Of a stretch of DNA of 64,000 nt, positions 34,212 through 43,552 are shown piece by piece. Within the stretch, counting starts at the first letter, position 1. Every line of letters starts with the position of its first letter. The DNA is from Mageeibacillus sp. UBA6976. Lineage in GTDB: Bacteria; Bacillota; Clostridia; Saccharofermentanales; Saccharofermentanaceae. The position numbers and the translations under genes were made by a program. The stretch lies in contig DJYO01000025.1 of the NCBI GenBank assembly GCA_002450155.1, positions 1-64,000 of the forward strand, read 5' to 3'. Below the pieces are notes generated by a model. It did no database searches. It saw only the letters and a list, made by a program, of their open reading frames with translations, and was not told the DNA's origin.

Positions 34212-34448
34212 ATATGTATAGTAGGGTTTAATGCCATAACAGATGCAGATGAATGGGAACCTGATATAAAGAAAGCACCGAACACCAAAATCCGTGATAG
34301 AATGTATAAGATACAGGAAAACCTTGAAAATACTGGGTTGCAACTGCAGGTTGACAAAGTTCAAGGTCCGGCTGGTGGTTTTGTAAAGAGCGTTTTTGCT
34401 AATCTCAAGCCATCAAAACCCGGAGGTGATGTGAATGACAATTGCTGA
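34212..34448 (+). pseudogene. Start-less gene remnant
   Basis: An open frame without any usable start codon runs from a stop at 34209-34211 to TGA at 34446-34448. Its translation has a normal composition (for example ITDADEWEPDIKKAPN and GPAGGFVKSVFANLKPS) and its end overlaps the next gene's start. This looks like the 3' end of a deleted gene. Family not recognised. The remaining part of the 34127-34434 interval, 34127-34211, holds no feature I can identify. Confidence 0.45.
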
Positions 34449-34815
34449 CAGAATACAGAGTCTTAGAAAGGCGAAAGGCATGTCCCAGGAGGAACTGGCT
34501 GACAAGGTCGGTGTATCAAGGCAGGCCGTTTCTAAGTGGGAAAGTGAACAGGCAACCCCGGATCTCGATAAAGTCGTGATCATGAGCGATATTTTCGAAG
34601 TTACTACGGATTATCTTCTTAAAGGGATTGAGCCGGTCAAGTCTGATGATCACAAGACGATGGCTGATGTTATCGATCAGAAGGTCCTTACAGAGAAGAA
34701 CGGCAAGCGCGCGAAAACAGCCCTTAAGTGGTTTCTCATAGGATTCGGTATTTTGCTCGCCATAGATCTCATATCGATGCTGGTTTATTTCCTGGTCAAC
34801 GGATTCCCCGTCTGA
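34435..34815 (+). CDS. XRE-family regulator with a C-terminal membrane helix
   Basis: The 126-residue protein has a Cro/C1-type HTH at residues 1-60, with SQEELADKVGVSRQAVSKWE. A hydrophobic helix lies at about residues 97-122. The start follows GGAGGTGATGTGA. Regulators of this form often sit next to membrane protease or toxin genes; here a CPBP protease gene follows 80 bases downstream. The target is unknown. Confidence 0.88.
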   Translation: MTIADRIQSLRKAKGMSQEELADKVGVSRQAVSKWESEQATPDLDKVVIMSDIFEVTTDYLLKGIEPVKSDDHKTMADVIDQKVLTEKNGKRAKTALKWFLIGFGILLAIDLISMLVYFLVNGFPV

Positions 34816-34895
34816 TCTGATCCTCAAATAATCTGACACTAAAAACAGCAGCATTTTCGCTGTTTGTATTAATGCGCTCAAAAAAGGAGTTATCC

Positions 34896-35819
34896 ATGAA
34901 TAAGATAAAAGAATTCATCAAAAACATCAGTCCGTTCAACAACCGGACCGATATGCCAAAATTATTGTATGTCATCAAGGTCATCCTGATCTTCTGGGTA
35001 TTCAAGTTCGGTGTAGAACTGGTTGGCGAAGGCATAGTCCTGGCGATACACTTTGCCTGCGGTAAGAACCCTCTGCAGGGTGAGATGTTCGGCAATATCA
35101 CGATTACATTGATCACTTACTACGGATACGGCGTCATGATAGGAATAATGATCCTTCTCTGGAAGCTGTTTCAGAGAAAGACTCTGGCAGAACTGGGCTT
35201 GGCGAGACCTGCGTGGAGCTATTTCGCAGGAGCCGGAGCCGGAACACTTCTTTTGCTTGTTTCAGTTGCTTTGGTAGTTCTTACCGGCGCGATAAAGTAT
35301 AACGGCGTTTTCCGGAATATCGACACTGCGATGGTATTCCTCATGCTCGGAGCTTTTATTTTTCAAGGTGCCTTTGAAGAGGTGCTCTGCAGAGGTATCG
35401 TTCAACAGCTTTTGCAGAAGAAATCCATCCCTGTCGCTGTAGGTGTAAGTACAGCTTTATTTATCATTCCGCACATCGGGAACATGGACTTCAATGCCCC
35501 TGCCATTGCAGTAACGGCAGTTGTCAACCTTATCCTGATATCAGTCATCTTCTCGCTTCTTACTATCCGTTTCAAAAGCATCTGGGCGGCCTGCGGCCTG
35601 CATTCGATATGGAACTATATCCTGTACAGCATCCTGGGGCTCAATCTGAGCGGTAATGATGAGATCAATGCTGCCGTATTTGATATGAGTTCTGTCGGAG
35701 ACAATATATTAAATGGCGGAAAGTACGGTATCGAAGCAAGTATCATCACAACTGCAGTATTAGGTACTGCTGCAATCGCACTGATCGTGTTTAACATACG
35801 GAAGCCGGAACGCGGATGA
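34896..35819 (+). CDS. CPBP-family intramembrane metalloprotease
   Basis: The 307-residue protein has about eight transmembrane helices and the family motifs: FEEVLCRGIVQ (Glu-Glu...Arg) near residue 163, FIIPHIGN near 191, and CGLHSIWNY near 235. These residues form the active site of CAAX protease/bacteriocin-processing-type enzymes. ATG 34896 follows AAAGGAG; the earlier in-frame ATG lacks a ribosome binding site. In Gram-positives such enzymes can serve bacteriocin self-immunity or lipid-linked processing. The substrate here is unknown. Confidence 0.88.
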   Translation: MNKIKEFIKNISPFNNRTDMPKLLYVIKVILIFWVFKFGVELVGEGIVLAIHFACGKNPLQGEMFGNITITLITYYGYGVMIGIMILLWKLFQRKTLAELGLARPAWSYFAGAGAGTLLLLVSVALVVLTGAIKYNGVFRNIDTAMVFLMLGAFIFQGAFEEVLCRGIVQQLLQKKSIPVAVGVSTALFIIPHIGNMDFNAPAIAVTAVVNLILISVIFSLLTIRFKSIWAACGLHSIWNYILYSILGLNLSGNDEINAAVFDMSSVGDNILNGGKYGIEASIITTAVLGTAAIALIVFNIRKPERG

Positions 35820-35947
35820 TCAAATGCTATAATTATCTTGAGAGAGATCCCTTAGATAAGCATCAGTTTTATAAACCAATGGCTTGTGTTTTCTATATCA
35901 TAATTACGATATAATCATGATAGCTAAATGATAAGGCGGATTCGATC

Positions 35948-36205
35948 ATGATAAATATAAGACCCGTTTCAGATTTAAGGAACAAGTTTACTGATATTGA
36001 GAAAACCGTAAGCGATGGAGAACCTGTTTTTCTTACTAAGAACGGATATGGTTCTATGGTCGTTATGAGCATTGATGCTTATTCCAGACTGACACAAAAT
36101 GTTGAACAGGCATTGGACGAAGCTGATGAATTTGCAAAAAATAACAGAGAGAGAATGACTCACGAGGAAGTGTTCGGTCAATTGCGGAGTCAGTTAAATG
36201 GCTGA
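35948..36205 (+). CDS. Antitoxin, Phd/YefM family
   Basis: The 85-residue protein has the Phd/YefM-type N-terminal DNA-binding region (IRPVSDLRNKF, VFLTKNGYGSMVVMS) and a charged C-terminus that would wrap the toxin. It is followed by a ParE/RelE-like gene with an 8-base overlap, the usual order for such pairs. A TATAAT at about 35910 may be the promoter, and autoregulation is usual in the family. Confidence 0.9.
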   Translation: MINIRPVSDLRNKFTDIEKTVSDGEPVFLTKNGYGSMVVMSIDAYSRLTQNVEQALDEADEFAKNNRERMTHEEVFGQLRSQLNG

Positions 36206-36527
36206 AGTCACATACACACTTCAGTATCTACCAACTTTTTACACTGATCTTGAAGAGCATGTGATGTACATTTCACATGTTCTTAAGAATGTTCAAGCTG
36301 CCAATGAATTACTGAACGATGTTGAAAATGCTATTCTTGACCGGCTTCCTATCGAAGGATCTTTCGAACCTTATCATTCAAGGAAAAAACGTGAGAATCC
36401 GTATTACAGGATATATGTAAAGAACTATGTCATTTACTATGTTGTTATTCCTAACGGAAGGAACAAGAAGATAATGGAAGTTCGTCGGATCTTACACGGG
36501 TTGCAGGACAGGGACAAAGCATTATGA
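36198..36527 (+). CDS. Toxin, RelE/ParE family
   Basis: The 109-residue protein shows YTDLEEHVMYISHVLKN and the C-terminal strands YYRIYVKNYVIYYVV and KIMEVRRILHGLQD typical of this fold. It would act either on ribosome-bound mRNA (RelE) or on DNA gyrase (ParE); this sequence looks nearer ParE. It overlaps its antitoxin gene and the following acetyltransferase gene. Confidence 0.88.
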   Translation: MAEVTYTLQYLPTFYTDLEEHVMYISHVLKNVQAANELLNDVENAILDRLPIEGSFEPYHSRKKRENPYYRIYVKNYVIYYVVIPNGRNKKIMEVRRILHGLQDRDKAL

Positions 36528-36985
36528 GTTTCAGAGTTTATGAGATGAGACGTTCCTGCAAAGGTATCCCTGTTGCCCAGATGCAGTGTATTCCTTTTGA
36601 CAAACAATATCTGGAGCAATACAAGTCCGGTTATAATGCTGCTTTCCGCCCGATGAGAGAGGCGCTGAATATCAAACCATATGACTGGTATCATGACAGT
36701 AATAAGATACTGGATAAGTCCTCAGATATATCTATTCTTATTGAAGATGAAGTGCTGATCGGTTCTGTAGCCTGTTACGGAAATGAGATCGATGATCTCT
36801 TCGTTGTAGGAGCATACCGTCACAAGGGATATGGAAAACAACTCTTGATATGGGCTATGGATCACATAGCATCATCAGGGTACGATGAATTGATATTACA
36901 TGTTGCAGAATGGAATCGGAGTGCTGTTCAAATGTATGAAAATGAAGGTTTTGGAATCGTTAAAACAGATATTATATCAGTATAG
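36524..36985 (+). CDS. GNAT-family N-acetyltransferase
   Basis: The 153-residue protein has the acetyl-CoA-binding core: LFVVGAYRHKGYGKQLLIWAM near residue 88, followed by ELILHVAEWNRSAVQMYENEGF. The first 60 residues are variable and would recognise the substrate. It overlaps the toxin gene by 4 bases. GNAT genes joined to TA pairs can be toxins, but here an independent TA pair is present, so an ordinary acetyltransferase is more likely. Confidence 0.85.
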   Translation: MSFRVYEMRRSCKGIPVAQMQCIPFDKQYLEQYKSGYNAAFRPMREALNIKPYDWYHDSNKILDKSSDISILIEDEVLIGSVACYGNEIDDLFVVGAYRHKGYGKQLLIWAMDHIASSGYDELILHVAEWNRSAVQMYENEGFGIVKTDIISV

Positions 36986-37018
36986 AGAATCATCAGGAAA
37001 AGGGAGTAGAGAAATACA

Positions 37019-37486
37019 ATGAAGAGAAAAATAACGATAGTCTTTGCAATTGCAATTATTTCAATAATACTTTTGTCGATAATCCTATACTTGTCACAGT
37101 TTCATTTTGACTTTTCGCAGGATTATAGAAGTGTAGAAGGATATGAAAACATAGTTTTTATGGACCCCAAAAGTAAGCAATGCTTTCGTTTATGTGCATG
37201 GGGGTTAATAAGAGCAGAGAGCTATCCTGAATTTCAGGATCATCGTGAAACAATCGGTATACCATATGATGAATACCGGTCATTAATTGAGCATGCTGAC
37301 GGAGGGTATATTTGGCAAGCAGTCTCCTCTCCTGACGGAAGATACATTTTGTATGTTGAGAAAGTGGGCATCTCGGGAACAACAGATGATGAGGATGTGT
37401 ATTACAAGGTGTATTCGCCGGATGACGGCACGACTACAACCATTTATTCCGGATACAGACAGTATTTGCTGGTTGATTGGAAATAA
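37019..37486 (+). CDS. Single-pass membrane protein of unknown function
   Basis: The 155-residue protein has a basic start and one strong membrane helix (about residues 5-27). The remaining region is probably external, with beta-type repeats such as SSPDGRYILYVEKVG and YKVYSPDDGTTTTIYSG, recalling a single WD/propeller-like blade. It lies 17 bases before the next small lipoprotein gene. Family not recognised. Confidence 0.65.
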   Translation: MKRKITIVFAIAIISIILLSIILYLSQFHFDFSQDYRSVEGYENIVFMDPKSKQCFRLCAWGLIRAESYPEFQDHRETIGIPYDEYRSLIEHADGGYIWQAVSSPDGRYILYVEKVGISGTTDDEDVYYKVYSPDDGTTTTIYSGYRQYLLVDWK

Positions 37487-37503
37487 CTATTGCAAGGAGA
37501 ATT

Positions 37504-38082
37504 ATGAAAAAGCGTGTCCAAAGGCTGATTATTGTAATAATTGTTTTAATTTTGGTGACCTTAACGGCTTGTTCCAAGCTTATAAATGGTAGATATGATC
37601 CCAGCCTTTCGATTGGTGAACAGATCAAGACGAGGCATTATGATCATAGCGCCGTTGTTTTTGGAAAGGGTGAGCTGCTTGATGAGATATTGGACGCATC
37701 TGAAAAGAAGGATGTGGATCGGATATTTGCTCTGTTTTCTGATTATGCCATTGAGGAGAATGATGAACTGTATTCCGAGATAGAGTTTTACTTGGATAAC
37801 TTTCCTGAGATAGATGAATTATTCAATAGGGGATGCTCAGAATTCGGAAGCCACAACAGAGGATCTACCGAATATAACTACTTGTATGAACCGGTTGTTC
37901 ATATTATTGACATCAGTGGCAACAAATATCGTCTTGTAGTTATGTGGATTGAAGGAGATTCCGAAAATCCGGATAAACAAGGTATCCATTCGATACAGCT
38001 GATAAGCGAAGAAGCATATAATAATCATGATTATACTATTCATTCCCAGGATGACAGACCGGGTGTGTATGTTTATATATAA
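37504..38082 (+). CDS. Small lipoprotein, DUF5104-like
   Basis: The 192-residue protein starts at ATG 37504, which follows AAGGAGA. A signal sequence ends in the lipobox LTAC (Cys23). The mature part, with ILDASEKKDVDRIFALFSDYAI followed by a two-strand end, resembles the NTF2-like DUF5104 family of clostridial lipoproteins. A molecular role is unknown. Confidence 0.75.
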   Translation: MKKRVQRLIIVIIVLILVTLTACSKLINGRYDPSLSIGEQIKTRHYDHSAVVFGKGELLDEILDASEKKDVDRIFALFSDYAIEENDELYSEIEFYLDNFPEIDELFNRGCSEFGSHNRGSTEYNYLYEPVVHIIDISGNKYRLVVMWIEGDSENPDKQGIHSIQLISEEAYNNHDYTIHSQDDRPGVYVYI

Positions 38083-38126
38083 TGGACTGGATCATCAGTT
38101 ATAAGTAACAACAGGAAGATTAACTA

Positions 38127-38858
38127 ATGAATGTTTTTTCGGATTTATACATTTCAGGATTAGATTTTTTTAAAGAAAGGCTTGATCCGTCAAGTTATCT
38201 TCTTGATATCCCGGTCATATACAACATTAAGCATCTTGAATTTAATAACAGAGTCACTTTTTTTGTTGGCGAAAACGGAACCGGGAAATCGACACTTCTT
38301 GAAGCTATAGCCGTTAATCTTGGATTTAATCCGGAAGGCGGTACAAAGAATTATTCATTTTCTACGTATGATTCACATTCGGATCTTTGTGATGCGATCC
38401 GTCAGATCAAAGGATGCAAAAGCGCCAGGAATGGTTATTTCTTGCGGGCAGAGAGTTTCTATAACGTAGCAACGGCGGAGGATGAATACAGCAGGGGAAT
38501 TGGCGGAAAACCAATGCACTATCATGAACGTTCACATGGTGAAAGCTTTTTGGCATTAGTCCGGGAGACGTTTCAAGGTAATGGCATTTATCTGTTGGAT
38601 GAACCTGAAGCAGCATTATCACCACAACGGCAATTAACACTCATGATTGAGATCATGCGCTGCGTGGAAGCCGGAGCACAGTTTATTATCGTTACCCATT
38701 CGCCCATATTGCTCGGTTTTCCCGAAGCTGAAATAATGAGTTTTGACGGAGAACGCATTGAACCATGTAAATACGAGGATACTGACAGCTATAAGATTAC
38801 TAAAATGTTTGTTAATAACCGTAATCAGATATTAAAGCAGTTGTTTAAAGAGGATTAG
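38127..38858 (+). CDS. AAA/ABC-type ATPase, AAA_21-like
   Basis: The 243-residue protein has Walker A GENGTGKST near residue 50, a signature-like SHGESFLALV, Walker B GIYLLDEPEAALSP, and the H-motif ITHSPILL variant VTHSPILLGF. This single-domain, RecF/SMC-like ATPase has no coiled-coil or TOPRIM domain. It could form a two-gene unit with the unknown protein 58 bases downstream. Similar stand-alone ATPases are common in accessory regions, but no function can be set. Confidence 0.85.
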   Translation: MNVFSDLYISGLDFFKERLDPSSYLLDIPVIYNIKHLEFNNRVTFFVGENGTGKSTLLEAIAVNLGFNPEGGTKNYSFSTYDSHSDLCDAIRQIKGCKSARNGYFLRAESFYNVATAEDEYSRGIGGKPMHYHERSHGESFLALVRETFQGNGIYLLDEPEAALSPQRQLTLMIEIMRCVEAGAQFIIVTHSPILLGFPEAEIMSFDGERIEPCKYEDTDSYKITKMFVNNRNQILKQLFKED

Positions 38859-38916
38859 CTGAAATTATCAGGAAGTTATATCAACAGATAAATCATATCA
38901 GCTGGAGGTTATAGCA

Positions 38917-39465
38917 ATGGATAACAAACTGGAATCTCTATTCGAACTAATTGAAACCTCAGACACAAAAGCCTACTCATCAATACTGTTCAACATATAT
39001 GAAGATCGGGATTATTATACGATCGAAGCGTGTTTTGATGATGATTTTGTTATAGGCCGGGATAACCCGTTTGTTATATGCGATAAAACACATTCCTGGG
39101 AGAAGGTTGAACAGGACATTGGGCTGGCTATAAAAAATCAGGTCGAAGAGAAGAAAGACACTTACAAACAGTTCACATCAATTGCTTATGGTTTTGTCGA
39201 CGGCGATCTGCAATATATAAGAAAATCTCAAGAGAAGAAAAAAGAAATCGTGCATTATACAGCAGATGATTTTAAAGATTTTGATTCGCATAAACTGGGT
39301 GCGTGGATAATGGTGTATCTGACTACCGAAGCCGCCGCAAAATACAGATTCAACATGATCGATATGCTCCGTAATAAAGAGCTGTCAGAGGATGAACATA
39401 AATTTTGGCGGGAAATCCTTGCTGAGAATTTTGATTACGAAAAATATAAAAGAATGAGTGAATAA
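38917..39465 (+). CDS. Hypothetical protein following the AAA ATPase
   Basis: The 182-residue soluble protein is acidic and has alternating alpha/beta character (SIAYGFVDGDLQYIRK; KLGAWIMVYLTTEAA). There is no signal peptide. The look is of a small immunity-type or YezG-like protein, but the evidence is too weak to assign. The ribosome binding site GGAGGT precedes ATG 38917. It ends with a hairpin at 39461. Confidence 0.6.
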   Translation: MDNKLESLFELIETSDTKAYSSILFNIYEDRDYYTIEACFDDDFVIGRDNPFVICDKTHSWEKVEQDIGLAIKNQVEEKKDTYKQFTSIAYGFVDGDLQYIRKSQEKKKEIVHYTADDFKDFDSHKLGAWIMVYLTTEAAAKYRFNMIDMLRNKELSEDEHKFWREILAENFDYEKYKRMSE

Positions 39466-39490
39466 CTCACTAACGCTTCGTGAGTTTATT
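39461..39490 (+). terminator. Terminator-like hairpin
   Basis: AATAACTCAC pairs with GTGAGTTTATT with one bulged T, loop of 9 bases, overlapping the stop codon. There is no clear T run, so termination is uncertain. Confidence 0.35.
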
Positions 39491-39622
39491 CCAGAATAAA
39501 TCTAACCAAGATCGTTTTATGACACCAACGTAAAAAGGTTGAATACAGCACCTTGAACTCGAACAATTAAAGATAAATAGTTGCAGCTACCGGATGTGAA
39601 GCGGGTTGGATCATGAGCCATG

Positions 39623-40534
39623 CTATGCTTTCCGCCGGTTCCTGAAATCCCTGGGCGTTATCCTGTAACATTTGACGAACTGCTCTGTCAAATAACTGGA
39701 TGAGGCAAATCCGACAGCCGATGCTATCATACCAACTGACATATCTGAGTTGGAGAGCATATCCATGGCTTTGTCGAGTCTGTATCTGATCAGATACTCG
39801 TTGGGAGTATGCCCTGTATAATTCTTGAATATGTTATTGCAGCTTGATTTGCTTACGCTACCTGCATGAGCTATGTTATCCAGCGACAGGTGTTCAGTGT
39901 AGTTCTCCTTGATAAATCCGATCATATCCTTCAGGCATTCTATATGCTGATATCTCAAAGTAGAGAACTCCGTCTTGTTATGAGAAGCATATTTCAGAAC
40001 GTAATGCCACAGATTAAAGAAATGCCTCGTTATCTCAAACTGGTTGCCCCTCGATAAGTTAATGGCGCGTGTTATCTTTGCGATCCTACCAGAGACAGGA
40101 TCATCGGCTTTCCACAGTATGTACTGGAGATCAGGATCGGATATGACCGGCAATATGTATTCCGTTTCAACCTCTGCGGATGATATCAGCAGCTTGGGAT
40201 GTATTACCGTTATTATGTATGTGCAGTATGTGTTGTCGGAATCTGTCGAATAATGAAGCTGCTTTGAATTGATGAAGATCGTGTCTCCCGCATTTACGGT
40301 TATAAGACTTCCGTTGATGTTGTAAGCCATCTTGCCGGTAAGGACCGTCATCAGCTCCACATCCTCATGCCAATGGACTTTGCGTATCCAGGGCGACGAA
40401 CCGTCCATATGCCCCTCGAAAGAATACGACGGAAAAGAAGGATCGTCATAATTCACGATCTCCGAACGGTCATCACGCTGCCTGATCATAGCGCGCCATT
40501 GTTCGCGCTTTGCAAGATAACGTTCATTCTTCAT
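39623..40534 (-). CDS. AraC-family transcriptional regulator
   Basis: The 303-residue protein has an N-terminal cupin-like sensor domain (WHEDVELMTVLTGKMAYNI; DTIFINSKQLHYST) and two C-terminal HTH motifs: LSLDNIAHAGSVSKSSCNNIFK and VGMIASAVGFASSSYLTEQFVK, each split by a turn. It is divergent from the esterase gene at 40656. Two direct repeats, CTGCTATT, lie between them and probably mark its binding site. It probably controls the esterase-CMD/cupin-flavodoxin operon. Confidence 0.9.
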   Translation of the reverse strand: MKNERYLAKREQWRAMIRQRDDRSEIVNYDDPSFPSYSFEGHMDGSSPWIRKVHWHEDVELMTVLTGKMAYNINGSLITVNAGDTIFINSKQLHYSTDSDNTYCTYIITVIHPKLLISSAEVETEYILPVISDPDLQYILWKADDPVSGRIAKITRAINLSRGNQFEITRHFFNLWHYVLKYASHNKTEFSTLRYQHIECLKDMIGFIKENYTEHLSLDNIAHAGSVSKSSCNNIFKNYTGHTPNEYLIRYRLDKAMDMLSNSDMSVGMIASAVGFASSSYLTEQFVKCYRITPRDFRNRRKA

Positions 40535-40581
40535 GTTTCTACCTCGTTTTTGCCGAGCAGATTACGATATTGTTATAAAAG

Positions 40582-40625
40582 CTGCTATTATTCTGCTATT
40601 TTACGGCAGCAGAGTCAACTATAAT
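40582..40625 (+). promoter_or_regulatory. AraC-type direct repeats and promoter of the esterase operon
   Basis: CTGCTATT occurs at 40582-40589 and 40593-40600, one helical turn (11 bases) apart, as expected for an AraC-type activator. A TATAAT follows at 40620-40625. The operator would sit just at the -35 region, in agreement with activation. Confidence 0.55.
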
Positions 40626-40655
40626 GATGACAATCAAACTCAAATGAGGTCATCT

Positions 40656-42161
40656 ATGAAAAAGACACTTTCGATTGCTTTATCGGCATTACTGATATTC
40701 TCACTTTGCTCCTGCAGCGACAAGAACACTGTCGAGCCTGTAGAGACAATACCCGAACAGGAGATCAAACTCGTAAATCACATGACCGAAGCGGAATTGG
40801 CAGGAGTAAATAAACACTCTCTGACTCTTCTCGACGAGCCTGTCGTAACTGATCCGCTGGAGGCATTTAATAACAGCGAACATACGCTTCAGATCGAATA
40901 CAGAAAATATACTAAGGCCGATCTGATGGCAGGGCTTGAGGCAGCCAGGGATACCATACCGGAGGAGGACTATCAGCGATCGCTGGATTATTACAACAGT
41001 TTGGAAGACGATTACTCAGAGTCTATCCCCGAATATTTTCTGTTGGACGGTCAGGTATTATTTGATATGCAGGTCATTCCCGAGTCGTACGATGGCGGAA
41101 GTATAGATTTCACTTCCACTTATGCTGACGGAACTGTTGAAGAACACCATTGCGAGGACCTTGACGAATACCTGGATTACGTAAAGGAACAGTGCATCTC
41201 AGACGGCAGATCCGAACAGGATGCGGAACTTACGGCTGCAAAGGTCAAACTGGCAGTAGAACTGTTCAGCAACGGAGATTATGAGACACTTCCCGAAGGG
41301 ACTGTCGATCTGACAGATCCTTCATTTACAGAGGATCCTGTTGCAGGTGACTACAGAACAGAGTGGGAATTTGATCGCGGTGAGGTAGAAAAGATCCGTG
41401 ACAGTATAGATGAGATATCGATATACGACGAAGAACTGGATACCGAATTCCTGGTTCATGTCGTATTGCCGCCATCCTATGATCCGTCCAAGACCTATCC
41501 CGTCTTCTTCCTGACAGACGGTGTCTGGAGGTTCGGGGATTCGCCCAAGCTTCGCAAAGTCATGGAGGATGGAGAGGCATCTGATGTGATAATAGTTACC
41601 CTGGGATATAACTACAATATAAACGGAGCAGACGGTGTTACCAGATTCGGCTATCTGGTCCCTGAGCGCGCAAAGCTACTGGATTTTATCACCGATAACC
41701 TTATGCCTTATCTCGGAGAGAACTATAAGATCGACTACGGAGCATCTACGCTATACGGACATTCGGACGGAGGTGTTTTCGCTGAATATGCATTGTTCAG
41801 TTCGGATACATACGAGAATCAGCCATTCGGGAATTATATAATCGGAAGTCCCGCCTTCTGGGGCCTGTACAGCGAACCTGATGCAATGGATCTTAAGGGT
41901 TATCAGAATGACTACGGTTATTGGGACCGCAATGCTTCGCTTAACAAGCATGTCTTCCTTTGCGGAGGCTCTCAGGAAGATTCCGATTATGCCGATAAAT
42001 ATAACGGCAATCCGACAACTCTGGAAGGGCTTGAAGCACTTAAGAATGATCTTACTTCACACGGTGCGGATGTAACGTATAAGCTTTATGAATCACATCA
42101 TTATCAGTATATTCCGGAGATGCTCGTCGAGTATCTGAAGACGGCTTATCCGGCGAAGTAA
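40656..42161 (+). CDS. Lipoprotein esterase, Fes/esterase D-like
   Basis: The 501-residue protein starts at ATG 40656 behind TGAGGT. A signal sequence ends in LCSC, a lipobox, so it is lipid-anchored outside. The N-terminal third is acidic and unassigned. The C-terminal alpha/beta-hydrolase domain has VVLPPSYDPSKTYPVFFLTDG and the nucleophile elbow GHSDGG near residue 368, with His in ESHHYQYIPEML. This resembles the enterochelin esterase/acetylxylan esterase family. The substrate is unknown, possibly a sugar or siderophore ester. Confidence 0.85.
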   Translation: MKKTLSIALSALLIFSLCSCSDKNTVEPVETIPEQEIKLVNHMTEAELAGVNKHSLTLLDEPVVTDPLEAFNNSEHTLQIEYRKYTKADLMAGLEAARDTIPEEDYQRSLDYYNSLEDDYSESIPEYFLLDGQVLFDMQVIPESYDGGSIDFTSTYADGTVEEHHCEDLDEYLDYVKEQCISDGRSEQDAELTAAKVKLAVELFSNGDYETLPEGTVDLTDPSFTEDPVAGDYRTEWEFDRGEVEKIRDSIDEISIYDEELDTEFLVHVVLPPSYDPSKTYPVFFLTDGVWRFGDSPKLRKVMEDGEASDVIIVTLGYNYNINGADGVTRFGYLVPERAKLLDFITDNLMPYLGENYKIDYGASTLYGHSDGGVFAEYALFSSDTYENQPFGNYIIGSPAFWGLYSEPDAMDLKGYQNDYGYWDRNASLNKHVFLCGGSQEDSDYADKYNGNPTTLEGLEALKNDLTSHGADVTYKLYESHHYQYIPEMLVEYLKTAYPAK

Positions 42162-42179
42162 AAGGAGGTGCTGAACAAT

Positions 42180-42935
42180 ATGGCAGAGAAAATCGTACAG
42201 ACAGCAGGAAGAGAGCAGCTTGGTGGGTTCGCTCCGATGTTTGCACATTTAAATGATGATGTGCTCTTTGGCGAGGTGTGGAATGATGAGGCTATAGATG
42301 TTAAGACAAAGTGCATCATCACAGTTGTCTCGCTTATGGCATCGGGGATTACGGATTCGTCCCTGACTTATCATCTTCAGAATGCGAAAGCACACGGTGT
42401 TACAAAGGAAGAGATTGCCGCGATCATCACTCATGCCACAATGTATGTGGGCTGGCCTAAGGGATGGGCGGTATTCCGGCTTGCAAAAGAAGTCTGGAAT
42501 GAGGATGTTCCTGAACTTACCGCGAAAGACAGATATCAGAACTCGATAGCATTCCCGATAGGGGATGAGAATCCGTATGGACAGTTCTTTGTCGGACAGA
42601 GTTATCTTGCTCCTGTCTCAACTGAGCAGGTTCCGGTGTTTAACGTAACTTTTGAACCCGGATGCAGGAACAACTGGCATATCCATCATGCGAAAAGCGG
42701 CGGTGGTCAGATGCTGATCTGTATCGGCGGAAGAGGATATTATCAGGAGTGGGGCAAAGATGCTGTTCTGATGACTCCCGGTAAGGTCATTAACATTCCT
42801 GCTGAAGTAAAGCATTGGCACGGAGCTGCACCTGATTCCTGGTTCTCTCACCTTGCGATCGAAGTAGCAGGTGATGAGACGAGTAATGAATGGCTGGAAA
42901 AAGTATCAGATGAGGATTACGGCAAATTAACATAA
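42180..42935 (+). CDS. Carboxymuconolactone decarboxylase-like and cupin fusion
   Basis: The 251-residue protein starts at ATG 42180 after AAAGGAGGTG. Residues about 1-105 form a CMD/AhpD-like domain (KTKCIITVVSLMASGITDSS) without the CxxC of peroxidase-type members. Residues about 120-240 form a cupin with NNWHIHHAKSGGGQMLICIGG and the later His pair HWHGAAPDSWFSHLAIEV. Such fusions are frequent next to flavodoxin genes in gut Firmicutes. The reaction is unknown. Confidence 0.88.
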   Translation: MAEKIVQTAGREQLGGFAPMFAHLNDDVLFGEVWNDEAIDVKTKCIITVVSLMASGITDSSLTYHLQNAKAHGVTKEEIAAIITHATMYVGWPKGWAVFRLAKEVWNEDVPELTAKDRYQNSIAFPIGDENPYGQFFVGQSYLAPVSTEQVPVFNVTFEPGCRNNWHIHHAKSGGGQMLICIGGRGYYQEWGKDAVLMTPGKVINIPAEVKHWHGAAPDSWFSHLAIEVAGDETSNEWLEKVSDEDYGKLT

Positions 42936-42955
42936 ATCATGACAGGAGACAGATC

Positions 42956-43432
42956 ATGGCAAAAGTATTAGTAGCATATTTCAGTGCAAGCGGAGTAACA
43001 GGCAAGGTAGCAGCTAATCTTGCAAAAGCGATCGGGGCAGACCTATATGAGATCGCACCTGAGATCCCATACACAAATGCAGACCTTAACTGGATGAATA
43101 AGAAATCAAGAAGCTCAGTTGAGATGAATGACAGATCGTCCAGACCTGCTATTGGGACTAAAGTAGATGACATGTCAGCATACGATACAGTATTCGTCGG
43201 ATTTCCTATCTGGTGGTACAGAGAGCCGTCGATCATTGACACATTTGCAGAGTCCTATGACTTCAGTGGAAAGACGATAGTTCCTTTCGCGACCTCCGGG
43301 GGATCCGGCCTCGGTGATACAACTAAGAACCTGAAGGCTATCTGTCCTGGTGCTAACATTGTTGAGGGACAGAGATTTGCCGCAAGTGTATCCGAATCCG
43401 ATCTAAAGAAATGGGCCGAGAATCTTATTTGA
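42956..43432 (+). CDS. Flavodoxin
   Basis: The 158-residue protein has the FMN phosphate loop VAYFSASGVTGKVA near the start, and the typical VFVGFPIWWYREPSIIDTF and FATSGGSGLGDT segments. It is a small FMN electron carrier of the flavodoxin_4 type, closely placed after the CMD/cupin gene. Together these suggest a redox reaction served by the AraC-controlled operon. Confidence 0.92.
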   Translation: MAKVLVAYFSASGVTGKVAANLAKAIGADLYEIAPEIPYTNADLNWMNKKSRSSVEMNDRSSRPAIGTKVDDMSAYDTVFVGFPIWWYREPSIIDTFAESYDFSGKTIVPFATSGGSGLGDTTKNLKAICPGANIVEGQRFAASVSESDLKKWAENLI

Positions 43433-43552
43433 CAGGAACGAATTGGTTGAGGTTATTTAAAACCCTTTTGCATATATTTGTACGTCATAGCATGTTTGAT
43501 TCAAATAGGTTTGAAACAAAATGTTCTGAATAAACAGGCATGAACGGACTCT

